Shown one piece after another: positions 46,057 through 53,901 of a DNA stretch of 64,000 nt (positions are counted from its first letter, which is position 1; each line of letters begins with the position of its first letter). The notes beneath the pieces were generated by a model. That model saw only the letters and a list, made by a program, of their open reading frames with translations, had not been told where the DNA came from and did not search any database. Source of the DNA: an uncultured Opitutaceae bacterium. Its GTDB lineage: Bacteria; Verrucomicrobiota; Verrucomicrobiia; Opitutales; Opitutaceae. The DNA is taken from positions 1-64,000 of the forward strand of contig CALFXL010000059.1 of assembly GCA_937958045.1 (NCBI GenBank), read 5' to 3'. Both the position numbers and the translations under genes were made by a program.

Positions 46057-47205
46057 ATGAACGACGCTGACACGATCGACCTGCAAGCCCGCCTCGAGCC
46101 GGGCGAAGTCGGGCTGGTCGAGGCCCGTGATTTCGTTTCCACCGAGACCTTTCTTTTCGAAAGCGGCCAGTCGCTGCCGGGCTTCACGCTGCGTTACGAA
46201 ACGTACGGACATCTCAACGCCGCGCGCGATAATGTCGTGCTCATCTGCCACGCGCTCAGCGGCGATCACCACTGCGCAGGCATCCACGCGCTCACCGATC
46301 GCAAACCGGGTTGGTGGAACAATCTCATCGGCCCGGGCAAGGCCGTGGATACAAACCGGTTTTTTGTTCTCTGCTCCAACTGCCTCGGCGGTTGCCAGGG
46401 CTCGACCGGACCGTCGTCGATCAATCCCGCCACGGGTCGCCCGTATGGGATCACGTTTCCGTTCGTCACGGTGCGCGACATGGTTCGCGCGCAGAAACGT
46501 CTGCTCGATTCGCTCGGCATTCCGTCGCTCTACGCGGTGATCGGCGGCTCGATGGGTGGCATGCAGGTACTGCAATGGGGCATCGAATATCCGTCGTATG
46601 TTCGCCGCATGCTCGCGATGGCGACCACGGCGCGCGAGAGCGCGCAAGGCATCGGCTTCAACGAAGTCGGACGCCAGGCGATCATGCAGGACCCGGAGTG
46701 GAATCACGGCGATTATCCGCGCAACGGCGGTCCGCGCACGGGTCTCGCGATCGCGCGTATGATGGCGCACATCACGTATGTCTCCGATGCGAGCATGGAT
46801 CGGAAATTTGGGCGGCGCCGCAAAAGCGTCGCTGAAAACGCCGCGTACAGTTTCGACGTGCAATTCGAGGTCGAGAGCTACCTGCGTTATCAGGGCGAGT
46901 CGTTTATCAACCGCTTCGACGCCAACTCGTATCTCTACATCACGCGCGCGATCGATCACTTCGATCTGGCCGCCGCGTACGGCTCGCTCGAAAAAGCCTT
47001 CGCCGCGGTCGAAGCCGAGACGCTCGTGGTCGGTTTCACGAGCGACTGGTTGTTCCCGCCGCAACAAAACCGCGACATCGCCCTCGCGCTGCTGCGCGCC
47101 GGCAAACGCGCCAGCTACGCGGAACTCGACACCGATCTGGGCCACGATTCGTTCCTCCTCGAGTCCGAACAACTCTACGCGCTCGTGCGCGGTTTCCTGC
47201 GCTGA
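46057..47205 (+). CDS. metX: Homoserine O-acetyltransferase
   Basis: 382 residues, alpha/beta hydrolase fold. MetX acylates homoserine in methionine synthesis. The nucleophile elbow is GGSMGGMQVLQWG; the catalytic Asp and His fall in TSDWLFPPQQN and DLGHDSFLLE. HALSGDHHCAG and CLGGCQGSTGPSS are family segments. Acetyl or succinyl specificity cannot be told with certainty. Its usual partner metW is 4 kb away at 51226, with xylFGH in between. Confidence 0.92.
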   Translation: MNDADTIDLQARLEPGEVGLVEARDFVSTETFLFESGQSLPGFTLRYETYGHLNAARDNVVLICHALSGDHHCAGIHALTDRKPGWWNNLIGPGKAVDTNRFFVLCSNCLGGCQGSTGPSSINPATGRPYGITFPFVTVRDMVRAQKRLLDSLGIPSLYAVIGGSMGGMQVLQWGIEYPSYVRRMLAMATTARESAQGIGFNEVGRQAIMQDPEWNHGDYPRNGGPRTGLAIARMMAHITYVSDASMDRKFGRRRKSVAENAAYSFDVQFEVESYLRYQGESFINRFDANSYLYITRAIDHFDLAAAYGSLEKAFAAVEAETLVVGFTSDWLFPPQQNRDIALALLRAGKRASYAELDTDLGHDSFLLESEQLYALVRGFLR

Positions 47206-47311
47206 GTACGACATAGGTGCGTTCCTGCGCACCGCCCTGTTTGTTTGCTCAACAGTGAGCGCAAGACCCCGCTCGCCGCCCCTTCGTCTGTTTTCCGTTT
47301 TCTTCCCAATT

Positions 47312-48331
47312 ATGAAACGTACCCCTGCCTGGCTGAAATCTCTCCTCGTCGTTGCCGCCGGCCTCGCGCTTTTGCCGTCGGCGTTCGCCTCGAAAGAAAA
47401 CCCCGTCATCGGCCTTTCGCTCGATACGCTCAAAGAGGAGCGCTGGCAGCGCGACCGCGATACGTTCGTCAAACGCGCCGAAGAACTCGGCGCGAAGGTC
47501 ATCGTCCAATCCGCGAACAGCGACGACGCCCGTCAGACGCGCGATGTCGAGTCGCTCATCAGCCGCGGCGTCGATGTGCTCGTGATCGTGCCGCACAATG
47601 GCGCCGCCATGACGCGTGCCGTGCGCTCCGCGAATCAGGAGAAGATTCCCGTCATTTCCTACGACCGCCTCATCCTCAACTCGCGCGTCGATTATTACCT
47701 CACGTTCGACAACGTGAAAGTCGGCGAAGCGCAGGCGCAGTATGTCGTCGATCGTCTGCCGAAGGATCGCACCGCACGCATCGTCCGCATTTACGGCGCG
47801 CCGACCGACAACAACGCGCGCATGTTTAAGCAAGGTCAGGACAACATCCTCGAACCGCTCATCAAGGCGGGGAAAATCGAAGTCGTTTTTGAGGATTGGG
47901 CGCTCGATTGGAAACCCGATGTCGCCAAGCGCATCATGAACGCCGCCATCACCAAGGCCGGCCGCGACATCGATGCGGTGGTCGTCACCAACGACGGCAC
48001 CGCGGGCGGCGCGATCCAGGCGCTGCGTGAAGAAGGTCTCGCGGGCAAAGTCATCGTCACCGGTCAGGACGCCGATCTCGCCGCGTGTCAGCGCATCCAG
48101 GGCGGCACGCAATCGATGACCGTGTACAAGCCGCTCAAAAACCTCGCCACCCGCGCCGCCGAGATCGCCGTCGCCGTCGCGCGTGGTGAAAAAGTGGATA
48201 CACAGGAAACCGTCGACAACGGCGCGATGAAAGTGCCCTCGGTCTTCGAAAAGGTCATCGCGGTCGATAAGGACAACCTGCACTCAACCGTGGTTGCCGA
48301 CGGCTTCCACACCGCCGAGTCGCTGAAGTGA
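47312..48331 (+). CDS. xylF: D-xylose-binding periplasmic protein
   Basis: 339 residues. Signal peptide MKRTPAWLKSLLVVAAGLAL with cleavage after SAFA. The mature protein is a class I sugar-binding protein: GLSLDTLKEERWQRDRD, ISYDRLILNSRVDYYLTFDN, RIYGAPTDNNARMF and VVTNDGTAGGAIQAL, close to XylF. It feeds the XylGH transporter encoded next. A long inverted repeat (48338-48406) separates it from xylG and may lower downstream expression. Confidence 0.93.
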   Translation: MKRTPAWLKSLLVVAAGLALLPSAFASKENPVIGLSLDTLKEERWQRDRDTFVKRAEELGAKVIVQSANSDDARQTRDVESLISRGVDVLVIVPHNGAAMTRAVRSANQEKIPVISYDRLILNSRVDYYLTFDNVKVGEAQAQYVVDRLPKDRTARIVRIYGAPTDNNARMFKQGQDNILEPLIKAGKIEVVFEDWALDWKPDVAKRIMNAAITKAGRDIDAVVVTNDGTAGGAIQALREEGLAGKVIVTGQDADLAACQRIQGGTQSMTVYKPLKNLATRAAEIAVAVARGEKVDTQETVDNGAMKVPSVFEKVIAVDKDNLHSTVVADGFHTAESLK

Positions 48332-48337
48332 ATTTTT

Positions 48338-48406
48338 GAACCACGGAGACACAGAGATCACAGAGGCAGAATCCGTTTCTCTGTGCCCTCTGTGCCTCCG
48401 TGGTTC
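48338..48406. repeat. Inverted repeat between xylF and xylG
   Basis: Arms GAACCACGGAGACACAGAG (48338-48356) and CTCTGTGCCTCCGTGGTTC (48388-48406) pair at 18 of 19 positions with a 31-base loop. It could be an mRNA-stabilising or attenuating hairpin that keeps the binding protein in excess, or simply an extragenic palindrome. Confidence 0.8.
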
Positions 48407-48429
48407 TTATGAATTGTCCGCCTGATCGA

Positions 48430-49959
48430 ATGCTTCTCGAGACCCGCTCGCTCACGAAACGTTTTCCCGGCGTCGTCGCGCTGCGCGATGTGAGCTTCGG
48501 TCTGGCGGCGGGCGAGATCCACGCGCTCTGCGGCGAAAACGGTGCGGGCAAATCGACGCTCATCAAGCTGCTCTCGGGCATTCATCCGCATGGCAGCTAC
48601 GAGGGCGAACTGCGCGTGGACGGAAAAGTCGCGGAGTTTAAGAGCATTCGCGATTCGGAAGCCGAAGGCATCGCGGTCATCACTCAGGAGTTTGCGCTCG
48701 TCGATGAACTGACGGTCGCGGAAAACATTTTTCTCGGACGCGAACCTCGCCGCGGTCTGCGCATCGACTGGCACACGATGCATCGCCGCGCGACCGAGTT
48801 GCTGGCGGATTTTGGCCTGCCGATTTCTCCCGACACAGCGGTGGGCGAACTGGGTGTCGGCCACAAACAACTCGTCGAGATCGTGCGCGCGATGGACAAA
48901 AAATCGCGCGTGCTCGTGCTCGACGAACCGACCGCCGCGCTCACCGAGCAGGAAGTCGCGGTGTTGCTCGATCATCTGCGACGTCTGCGGGCACAAGGCA
49001 CCGCGTGCATCTACATCTCGCACAAACTCGATGAAGTGTTCGCGGTGTGCGACCGGATCACCGTGCTGCGCGACGGCGCGAGCATCGCGACGCTCGCCGC
49101 GCGCGAAACGGCGATTCCGCAGGTGATCAAACTCATGGTCGGTCGCGAAATCACCGAGCTGTTTCCGCGCAAAGCCACCGAGATCGCGCCGACCGCCGCG
49201 CCGGTGTTGTCGGTGCGAGGCTTGAACGTGGCGCCCGCTCGCGGTCAACCGGCGTTCTTGCGCGATATCAGTTTCGACCTGCGCCCGGGCGAAGTGCTCG
49301 GCTTCGGCGGCTTGATGGGGGCGGGGCGCACGGAGTTGTTGATGCATCTTTTCGGTGCGTGGGGCACGCGACTCGCGGGCGACGTGACGTTGCGCGGCGA
49401 AGCCTACGCGAAACCGCAACCGCGTGAATCGATCCAGCGCGGCCTCGTGCTCGTGAGCGAGGATCGGCGTCGCTACGGTTTGGTCCTCGGGCAGGACATC
49501 GGGTTTAATTTTTCGCTTTCGAGCCTGAAGTGCTTCCGTCGTTTCGGCGGTCGCATCGACGCGCCGGCCGAGCAAGTGCGCAATCAGCACTTCTTCGATT
49601 CGCTGCGCGTGAAAGCGCCGGGCCAGCATGCGCGCGTGGGCGGACTTTCGGGCGGCAATCAACAGAAGGTCGTGATCGGCAAAGCGCTCATGACGGAGCC
49701 GACCATCGTGATGCTCGATGAGCCGACGCGCGGCATCGATGTCGGTGCGAAGCTCGAAGTGTACGAGTTGATCAATCGACTCACGGCGGAGGGCAAAGCG
49801 GTGATTTTGGTTTCGAGCGAACTGCCCGAGCTGATGGGCATGAGCGATCGCATCCTCATGCTGCACGAAGGCCGCGTCGGCGGCGTGTTTACGCGCGCCG
49901 AATTCACGCAAGAGCGATTGCTCGCGGCGGCGATGGGCAAGACGGAGGCGGCTGCATGA
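48430..49959 (+). CDS. xylG: D-xylose ABC transporter ATP-binding protein
   Basis: 509 residues with two ABC domains. First: GENGAGKSTLIKLLSGIHPHGSYEGE (Walker A), ELGVGHKQLVEI (signature) and VLVLDEPTAALTEQE. Second: GLMGAGRTELLMHLFG (degenerate Walker A), LSGGNQQKVVIGKAL and VMLDEPTRGIDVGAK. This is the normal sugar-type pattern with one degenerate site. The ATG at 48430 (MLLETRSLTKRF) matches XylG; one at 48409 adds seven residues. Confidence 0.94.
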   Translation: MLLETRSLTKRFPGVVALRDVSFGLAAGEIHALCGENGAGKSTLIKLLSGIHPHGSYEGELRVDGKVAEFKSIRDSEAEGIAVITQEFALVDELTVAENIFLGREPRRGLRIDWHTMHRRATELLADFGLPISPDTAVGELGVGHKQLVEIVRAMDKKSRVLVLDEPTAALTEQEVAVLLDHLRRLRAQGTACIYISHKLDEVFAVCDRITVLRDGASIATLAARETAIPQVIKLMVGREITELFPRKATEIAPTAAPVLSVRGLNVAPARGQPAFLRDISFDLRPGEVLGFGGLMGAGRTELLMHLFGAWGTRLAGDVTLRGEAYAKPQPRESIQRGLVLVSEDRRRYGLVLGQDIGFNFSLSSLKCFRRFGGRIDAPAEQVRNQHFFDSLRVKAPGQHARVGGLSGGNQQKVVIGKALMTEPTIVMLDEPTRGIDVGAKLEVYELINRLTAEGKAVILVSSELPELMGMSDRILMLHEGRVGGVFTRAEFTQERLLAAAMGKTEAAA

Positions 49960-50017
49960 GTCGGGCGTTGTGGTCGGATCCATTTCTCGCGCGCCGGGAG
50001 TGCGCGCTTCTCGTTTT

Positions 50018-51145
50018 ATGAACGTACGCGTCCTGCTTAAATCCCTCTCGATGCCGCTCGCGCTGGCGCTGATCGTGGCGTTTTTCGCGTTGCGCGAACC
50101 GGCGTTTCTCGGAGCGCGCAATCTCACGCAACTGCTCATCGAGTTCGCCATCGTGGGCACGCTCGCGCTCGGCATGTTCATGATTCTGCTCACGGGGCAG
50201 ATCGATCTTTCAGTGGGCAGCGGCGTCGGCCTGATCGGCGGCATTTCGGCCGTCTTGATTTTTCATCACGGCTGGTCCGCGCCGGCGGCGATGGGCGCGG
50301 GACTCGCGGCGGCGATCGTGTTGTGGGCGCTCATGGGCACGTTGATCGTGCGGGAGCGCATACCGTCGTTTATCATCACGCTCGGCGGATTGCTGATTTT
50401 TAAGGGACTTTTCTGGAAAGTGATCGAGAGCTCCACGGTGCCGGTGGCGCGTGGCGACGAGGACAATCTGCTGTCGGTGCTCACGACGTATTATCTGCCG
50501 GACAACGGCGGTCTCGGACTCGCGGCGGCGATCGCGCTCGTGCTCGGCTGGCTCGCGTGGCGCGCGCGTTCGGCGCGGATGGCGCACAACTTGCCGGTGC
50601 GATCGGCGGGCGTCGAAGTCGGCGTTTGGCTGGCGAAAGCCGCGGCGATCGTGGGACTCGTGCTGGTGTGTAATGATTTTCGCGGTGTGCCGCTTTCGTT
50701 GCTGATCCTCGCGGCGACGGCGGCGGTGGTTTTTTATCTGACAAAACACACGCCGTTCGGGCGCTACCTGTACGCGATCGGCGGCAACGAAGAAGCGGCG
50801 GTGCTTTCGGGCATCGCGGTGAATCGCGTGATGATCGGCGCATACGTGCTGATGGGCGTGATGGTGGCGATCACCGGCTTCATGATGACGGCGTATTCCG
50901 GTGCATCGACGACGACCGTGGGCGAATTGATGGAACTGGACGCGATCGCGGCGTGCGTCATCGGCGGCACGGCGCTCAAAGGCGGACGCGGCACGGTTTG
51001 GGGTGTGTTGTTTGGCGCGCTCATCATGACGGCACTGCTCAACGGCATGACGCTGATGGCTGTGGAACCCGAGTTGAAGATGGTCGCGCGTGGCGCGGTG
51101 CTCGTGCTCGCCGTGTGGCTCGACGTGCGCCTTTCGCGTCGCTGA
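50018..51145 (+). CDS. xylH: D-xylose ABC transporter permease
   Basis: 375 residues with about ten membrane segments. Family features: MILLTGQIDLSVGSGVGLIG, GTLIVRERIPSFIITLGGLLIFKG, FGRYLYAIGGNEEAAVLSGI and CVIGGTALKGGRGTVWGVLFGALIM. The ATG at 50018 is preferred because upstream residues are not hydrophobic. It lies 58 bp after xylG. With XylF and XylG it completes a xylose importer. Confidence 0.93.
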   Translation: MNVRVLLKSLSMPLALALIVAFFALREPAFLGARNLTQLLIEFAIVGTLALGMFMILLTGQIDLSVGSGVGLIGGISAVLIFHHGWSAPAAMGAGLAAAIVLWALMGTLIVRERIPSFIITLGGLLIFKGLFWKVIESSTVPVARGDEDNLLSVLTTYYLPDNGGLGLAAAIALVLGWLAWRARSARMAHNLPVRSAGVEVGVWLAKAAAIVGLVLVCNDFRGVPLSLLILAATAAVVFYLTKHTPFGRYLYAIGGNEEAAVLSGIAVNRVMIGAYVLMGVMVAITGFMMTAYSGASTTTVGELMELDAIAACVIGGTALKGGRGTVWGVLFGALIMTALLNGMTLMAVEPELKMVARGAVLVLAVWLDVRLSRR

Positions 51146-51225
51146 GCCGAAGGCCACGGAAAAGCATCGATGGTCAAACGCTTGCTTCGCGGGGAAGCAT
51201 GCGCGTAATCCGCACCTGATCTTCG

Positions 51226-51831
51226 ATGCAAAAAACTGCCGTCAAACGTTCTGTGGACATGCAGATCATCGCGGACTGGGTCGCGCCCGGTTCGCGCGTG
51301 CTGGATCTTGGCTGCGGGCGCGGAGTGCTGCTGGAAGCGCTCGTGCAGCAGAAGGAAGTCTTCGCGGTCGGCGTGGATTTGGAGTTCGAAAAAATCTCCG
51401 CGTGTGTGCGCCGCGGCATCACCGCGTATCAGGGCGACATGATGGAGTTCATGCGTTCGTTTCCCGACGGACACTTCGATCGCGTGATTTGCTCGCGCAC
51501 GCTCGAAGAAGTTTCGGATCCGGCGGCGGTGATCGCGGAAGCGCTGCGCGTGGCCTCGGCGGTCACGGTGGGTTTCGTGAATCACGCGTACTGGAAAAAC
51601 CGACTCGATGCGCTCTGGCACGGACGCAAACCGCGCAACGATGTGTATACGACGAGCTGGCATGAAAGCCGGCCGGCCAACCCCGTGAGCATCGTGGACT
51701 TCGAAGCGTTTTGCGCCGCCAAGAAGATCCGCATCGCGCGGCGCGCGCTTTTGCGCGGCGACTGGAAAACGCCCTGCGTTTTCCGGCCGAATCTCTTCGC
51801 CGGCTATGCGTTGTACGATCTGGTGCGCTGA
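51226..51831 (+). CDS. metW: Methionine biosynthesis protein MetW
   Basis: 201 residues. MetW is a SAM-methyltransferase-fold protein that works with MetX. It has RSVDMQIIADWVAPGSRVLDLGCG (motif I GxGxG-type: DLGCGRG), VGVDLEFEKISACVRRGI, YQGDMMEFMRSFPDGHFDRVI and the family segment WKNRLDALWHGRKP. It lies 80 bp after xylH instead of next to metX. Confidence 0.9.
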   Translation: MQKTAVKRSVDMQIIADWVAPGSRVLDLGCGRGVLLEALVQQKEVFAVGVDLEFEKISACVRRGITAYQGDMMEFMRSFPDGHFDRVICSRTLEEVSDPAAVIAEALRVASAVTVGFVNHAYWKNRLDALWHGRKPRNDVYTTSWHESRPANPVSIVDFEAFCAAKKIRIARRALLRGDWKTPCVFRPNLFAGYALYDLVR

Positions 51832-52179
51832 CGCGAAAATCCCGCGTGCCGGTAGGGACGTTGCGGAGCAACGTCCGTGTTTGGGCCGGAAGCCGCACAA
51901 AATTTCCGATGGAGGCGCGGTGCCCCACCGCGCTGGATCGTCTCAAGCCTGCAACGTTCAAGCCCGCAAGCCTCGCGGTCTTCGGGCTTTCGCGGTCAGC
52001 GACGCGAAGCGCGGTGAGGGCACCGCGCCTCCATCCAAGCCAACGCGAAACCGAGCGGTGGCGCTTGAAACAAAGTTGGCGGGGATTTTCTCCAGAAAAC
52101 GTCGGCGGCGGACGACACGGAGGTCGTCCCTCCAGCAAAGAGGCCCTGAGCTTGGGCTCGGGCCGGCTCGTGGCCGGCG
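51832..52179. repeat. Palindrome-rich gap between metW and arsR
   Basis: 348 bp with no gene seen. It holds a perfect hairpin (GGACGTTGC/GCAACGTCC, about 51853-51873), a 17-bp inverted pair (51908-51924, GATGGAGGCGCGGTGCC, with 52019-52035) spanning about 95 bp, and further GGCCGG and GGTCGTCC palindromes up to 52179. It looks like a small extragenic palindromic or MITE-like element. Confidence 0.6.
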
Positions 52180-52515
52180 TCAGCGCGCGAAGATCTCCGC
52201 TTTCAGCGCGTGCTCCTTTTCCAGGCTTCCGCACACGAGCTCGCAGAGCTGGAAAATCGACGGATCGGCGATGGCGTAGAAGACTTGGAGCCCTTCCTTC
52301 CTGCGCGAAAGCAGGCCGCCTTCGGTGAGCGTTTGCAGGTGGCGCGAGACATTGGCCTGCGTGCCGCCGGTGCGCTCGACCAGCAGGTTGACGGGCTTTT
52401 CGCCGTCGAAGAGCGCGTGCAGCAGGCGCAGCCGCATCGGCTCCGCCAGCAGTGCGAAACGGCGGGCGATCAGGACGAGGGCTTCCTCGGAGAGCGGGCG
52501 GGCTTTCTTGGCCAT
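52180..52515 (-). CDS. ArsR family transcriptional repressor
   Basis: 111 residues from MAKKARPLSEEALVLIARRF. Winged helix with the recognition helix in GGTQANVSRHLQTLTEGGLL and wing SRRKEGLQVFYAIAD. The C-terminal helix carries two cysteines (FQLCELVCGSLEKEHALKAE) that could sense a metal or reactive sulfur species. The linked DUF2892 and rhodanese genes favour sulfur, by analogy with BigR/SqrR, but the N-terminal sensing Cys of those proteins is absent. Divergent from the efflux operon, which it probably represses. Confidence 0.88.
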   Translation of the reverse strand: MAKKARPLSEEALVLIARRFALLAEPMRLRLLHALFDGEKPVNLLVERTGGTQANVSRHLQTLTEGGLLSRRKEGLQVFYAIADPSIFQLCELVCGSLEKEHALKAEIFAR

Positions 52516-52535
52516 ATGCCTCAATGAACAGGCGC

Positions 52536-52573
52536 TTGACATTAGTTCAACTATATGAGTATATGCGCATATA
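52536..52573 (+). promoter_or_regulatory. Promoter and operator of the DUF2892-RND operon
   Basis: TTGACA (52536-52541), an 18-bp spacer and TATATG (52560-52565). A perfect 14-bp palindrome, TATATGCGCATATA (52560-52573), covers the -10. It is a fitting ArsR operator and would block the promoter when bound. Confidence 0.65.
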
Positions 52574-52591
52574 AATTAAAAATTGTCCACC

Positions 52592-52804
52592 ATGAAATCC
52601 GAATCCCTCATCCGCATCCTCGCCGGCGGCTTTGTCCTCCTCGGAACCGCGCTCGCTCATTTCGCCAGCCCGTGGTGGCTGCTGCTCCCCGTCTTTGTGG
52701 GGCTCAACCTCATCCAGTCGGCCTTCACCGGTTTCTGCCCGGCCGAAGTGATCTTCCGGAAGCTCGGCTGGAGCCGCGATCCCGGCGGCGCCTGCCGGCG
52801 TTGA
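52592..52804 (+). CDS. DUF2892/YgaP-type transmembrane protein
   Basis: 70 residues with two membrane helices: SLIRILAGGFVLLGTALAHF and WWLLLPVFVGLNLIQSAFTG. The loop FTGFCPAEVIFRKLGW is the conserved end of the YgaP membrane domain, which in other bacteria is fused to rhodanese. Here the rhodanese is separate, at the far end of the same operon. First gene after the ArsR-controlled promoter. Confidence 0.85.
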   Translation: MKSESLIRILAGGFVLLGTALAHFASPWWLLLPVFVGLNLIQSAFTGFCPAEVIFRKLGWSRDPGGACRR

Positions 52805-52881
52805 TGCGCGGCCGGCGCGGGAATGTCTCGTCAACCTCGTCTCCGTCCCTTCCCGGAGAAACAGCCTCGGATTTTTCACCC

Positions 52882-53901
52882 ATGAAACCTTTGTCCGCCT
52901 TCCTTCTTTTAACCGGCGCGCTCGCGTCCCTGCTGTCGGGCTGCTCGCGTGCCGATGCGGAAAAACGAGCCGGTCTCCCGCCGACGCCCGTGGTCGTGGC
53001 GGCTGTCGTCGAACGCACGGAGCCGCGCATCGTTTCGATCCCGGGCGAAACGCGCGCGGCCGAGCGTGCGTTGCTGGCGGCGAAGATCGCGGGCGGCGTG
53101 CAGGAGATTTCCGTGAAGCTCGGGCAGACGGTGCGCGCGGGGGAGGTTCTCATCCGGCTTTCCGCGCCGGAATATGTCGCACAGGCCGAGCGGGCGCGCA
53201 CCGACCTGGCTCAGGCGGAACGCGAGCTCGGCCGCGATCGCCAGCTCCTCGCGGCCCGTGTCGCGGCGGACGATACGGTGCGATCCGGCGAAGAACGTGT
53301 GCGCTCGGCGCGGGCGTCGGTCGCGGAGGCCGAGGCGATGCTCGCGTACACGGAGATCCGGGCGCCTTTCGACGGGCGCGTCGCCGTCCGGCAGGCGGGG
53401 CTCGGCGATCTCGTGCTGCCCGGGCAGCCGTTGCTGGCGCTCGATCTCGCCGGGCCACTCGAGGTGCTCACGCCCGTCCCCGCCTCGCTGGCCGGAGCGC
53501 TTTCGCCGGGAACAACCGTTCGCGTGCGAAACGGCTCCGAGGTCGCCGAGGCCGTGGTCTCGGAAATCGCCGCCGCGGCCGATGCGGCCACGCGCAGCAT
53601 CGCGGCCGTGCTCACGCTCGCGGGCGAAACCGGCTGGCCGGCCGGCCAGTTCGTCGCCGTCGAGCTGCCGGCCGGGGAGGAAACGCGTCGCCTCGTGCCG
53701 GCCTCCGCCGTCCGGCCGTTCGGCCAGGTGGAGAGCGTTCTGGTTGTATCCAATAATCGACTACAGCTGAGGCTGGTCCGGACCGGCCGTGCCGCGGGCG
53801 AATGGGTCGAGATACTCGCGGGCGTGGAGCCGGGCGAGCGGGTCGTGGCCGCTCCCGCCGCCACGCTGCGCGACGGGCAGCCGGTGGAAGTGTCGCCATG
53901 A
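52882..53901 (+). CDS. RND efflux periplasmic adaptor (MFP) lipoprotein
   Basis: 339 residues. The signal ends in a lipobox, SLLSGCSRAD, so it is probably anchored in the inner membrane by lipid. Barrel-sandwich halves GGVQEISVKLGQTVRAGEVL and IRAPFDGRVAVRQAGLGDLV flank a short coiled hairpin, followed by beta-barrel and membrane-proximal domains ending GVEPGERVVAAPAATLRDGQ. Its stop overlaps the pump start (ATGA). A 19-bp motif copy (53746-53764) encodes VSNNRLQ, with codons TCC AAT AAT CGA CTA unlike the rest of the gene. Confidence 0.92.
   Translation: MKPLSAFLLLTGALASLLSGCSRADAEKRAGLPPTPVVVAAVVERTEPRIVSIPGETRAAERALLAAKIAGGVQEISVKLGQTVRAGEVLIRLSAPEYVAQAERARTDLAQAERELGRDRQLLAARVAADDTVRSGEERVRSARASVAEAEAMLAYTEIRAPFDGRVAVRQAGLGDLVLPGQPLLALDLAGPLEVLTPVPASLAGALSPGTTVRVRNGSEVAEAVVSEIAAAADAATRSIAAVLTLAGETGWPAGQFVAVELPAGEETRRLVPASAVRPFGQVESVLVVSNNRLQLRLVRTGRAAGEWVEILAGVEPGERVVAAPAATLRDGQPVEVSP
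53746..53764. repeat. 19-bp inverted-repeat motif, copy inside adaptor gene
   Basis: GTATCC-AATAATC-GACTAC, an AT-rich island in a very GC-rich gene and 18/19 identical to the intergenic copy at 26226. Confidence 0.65.
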
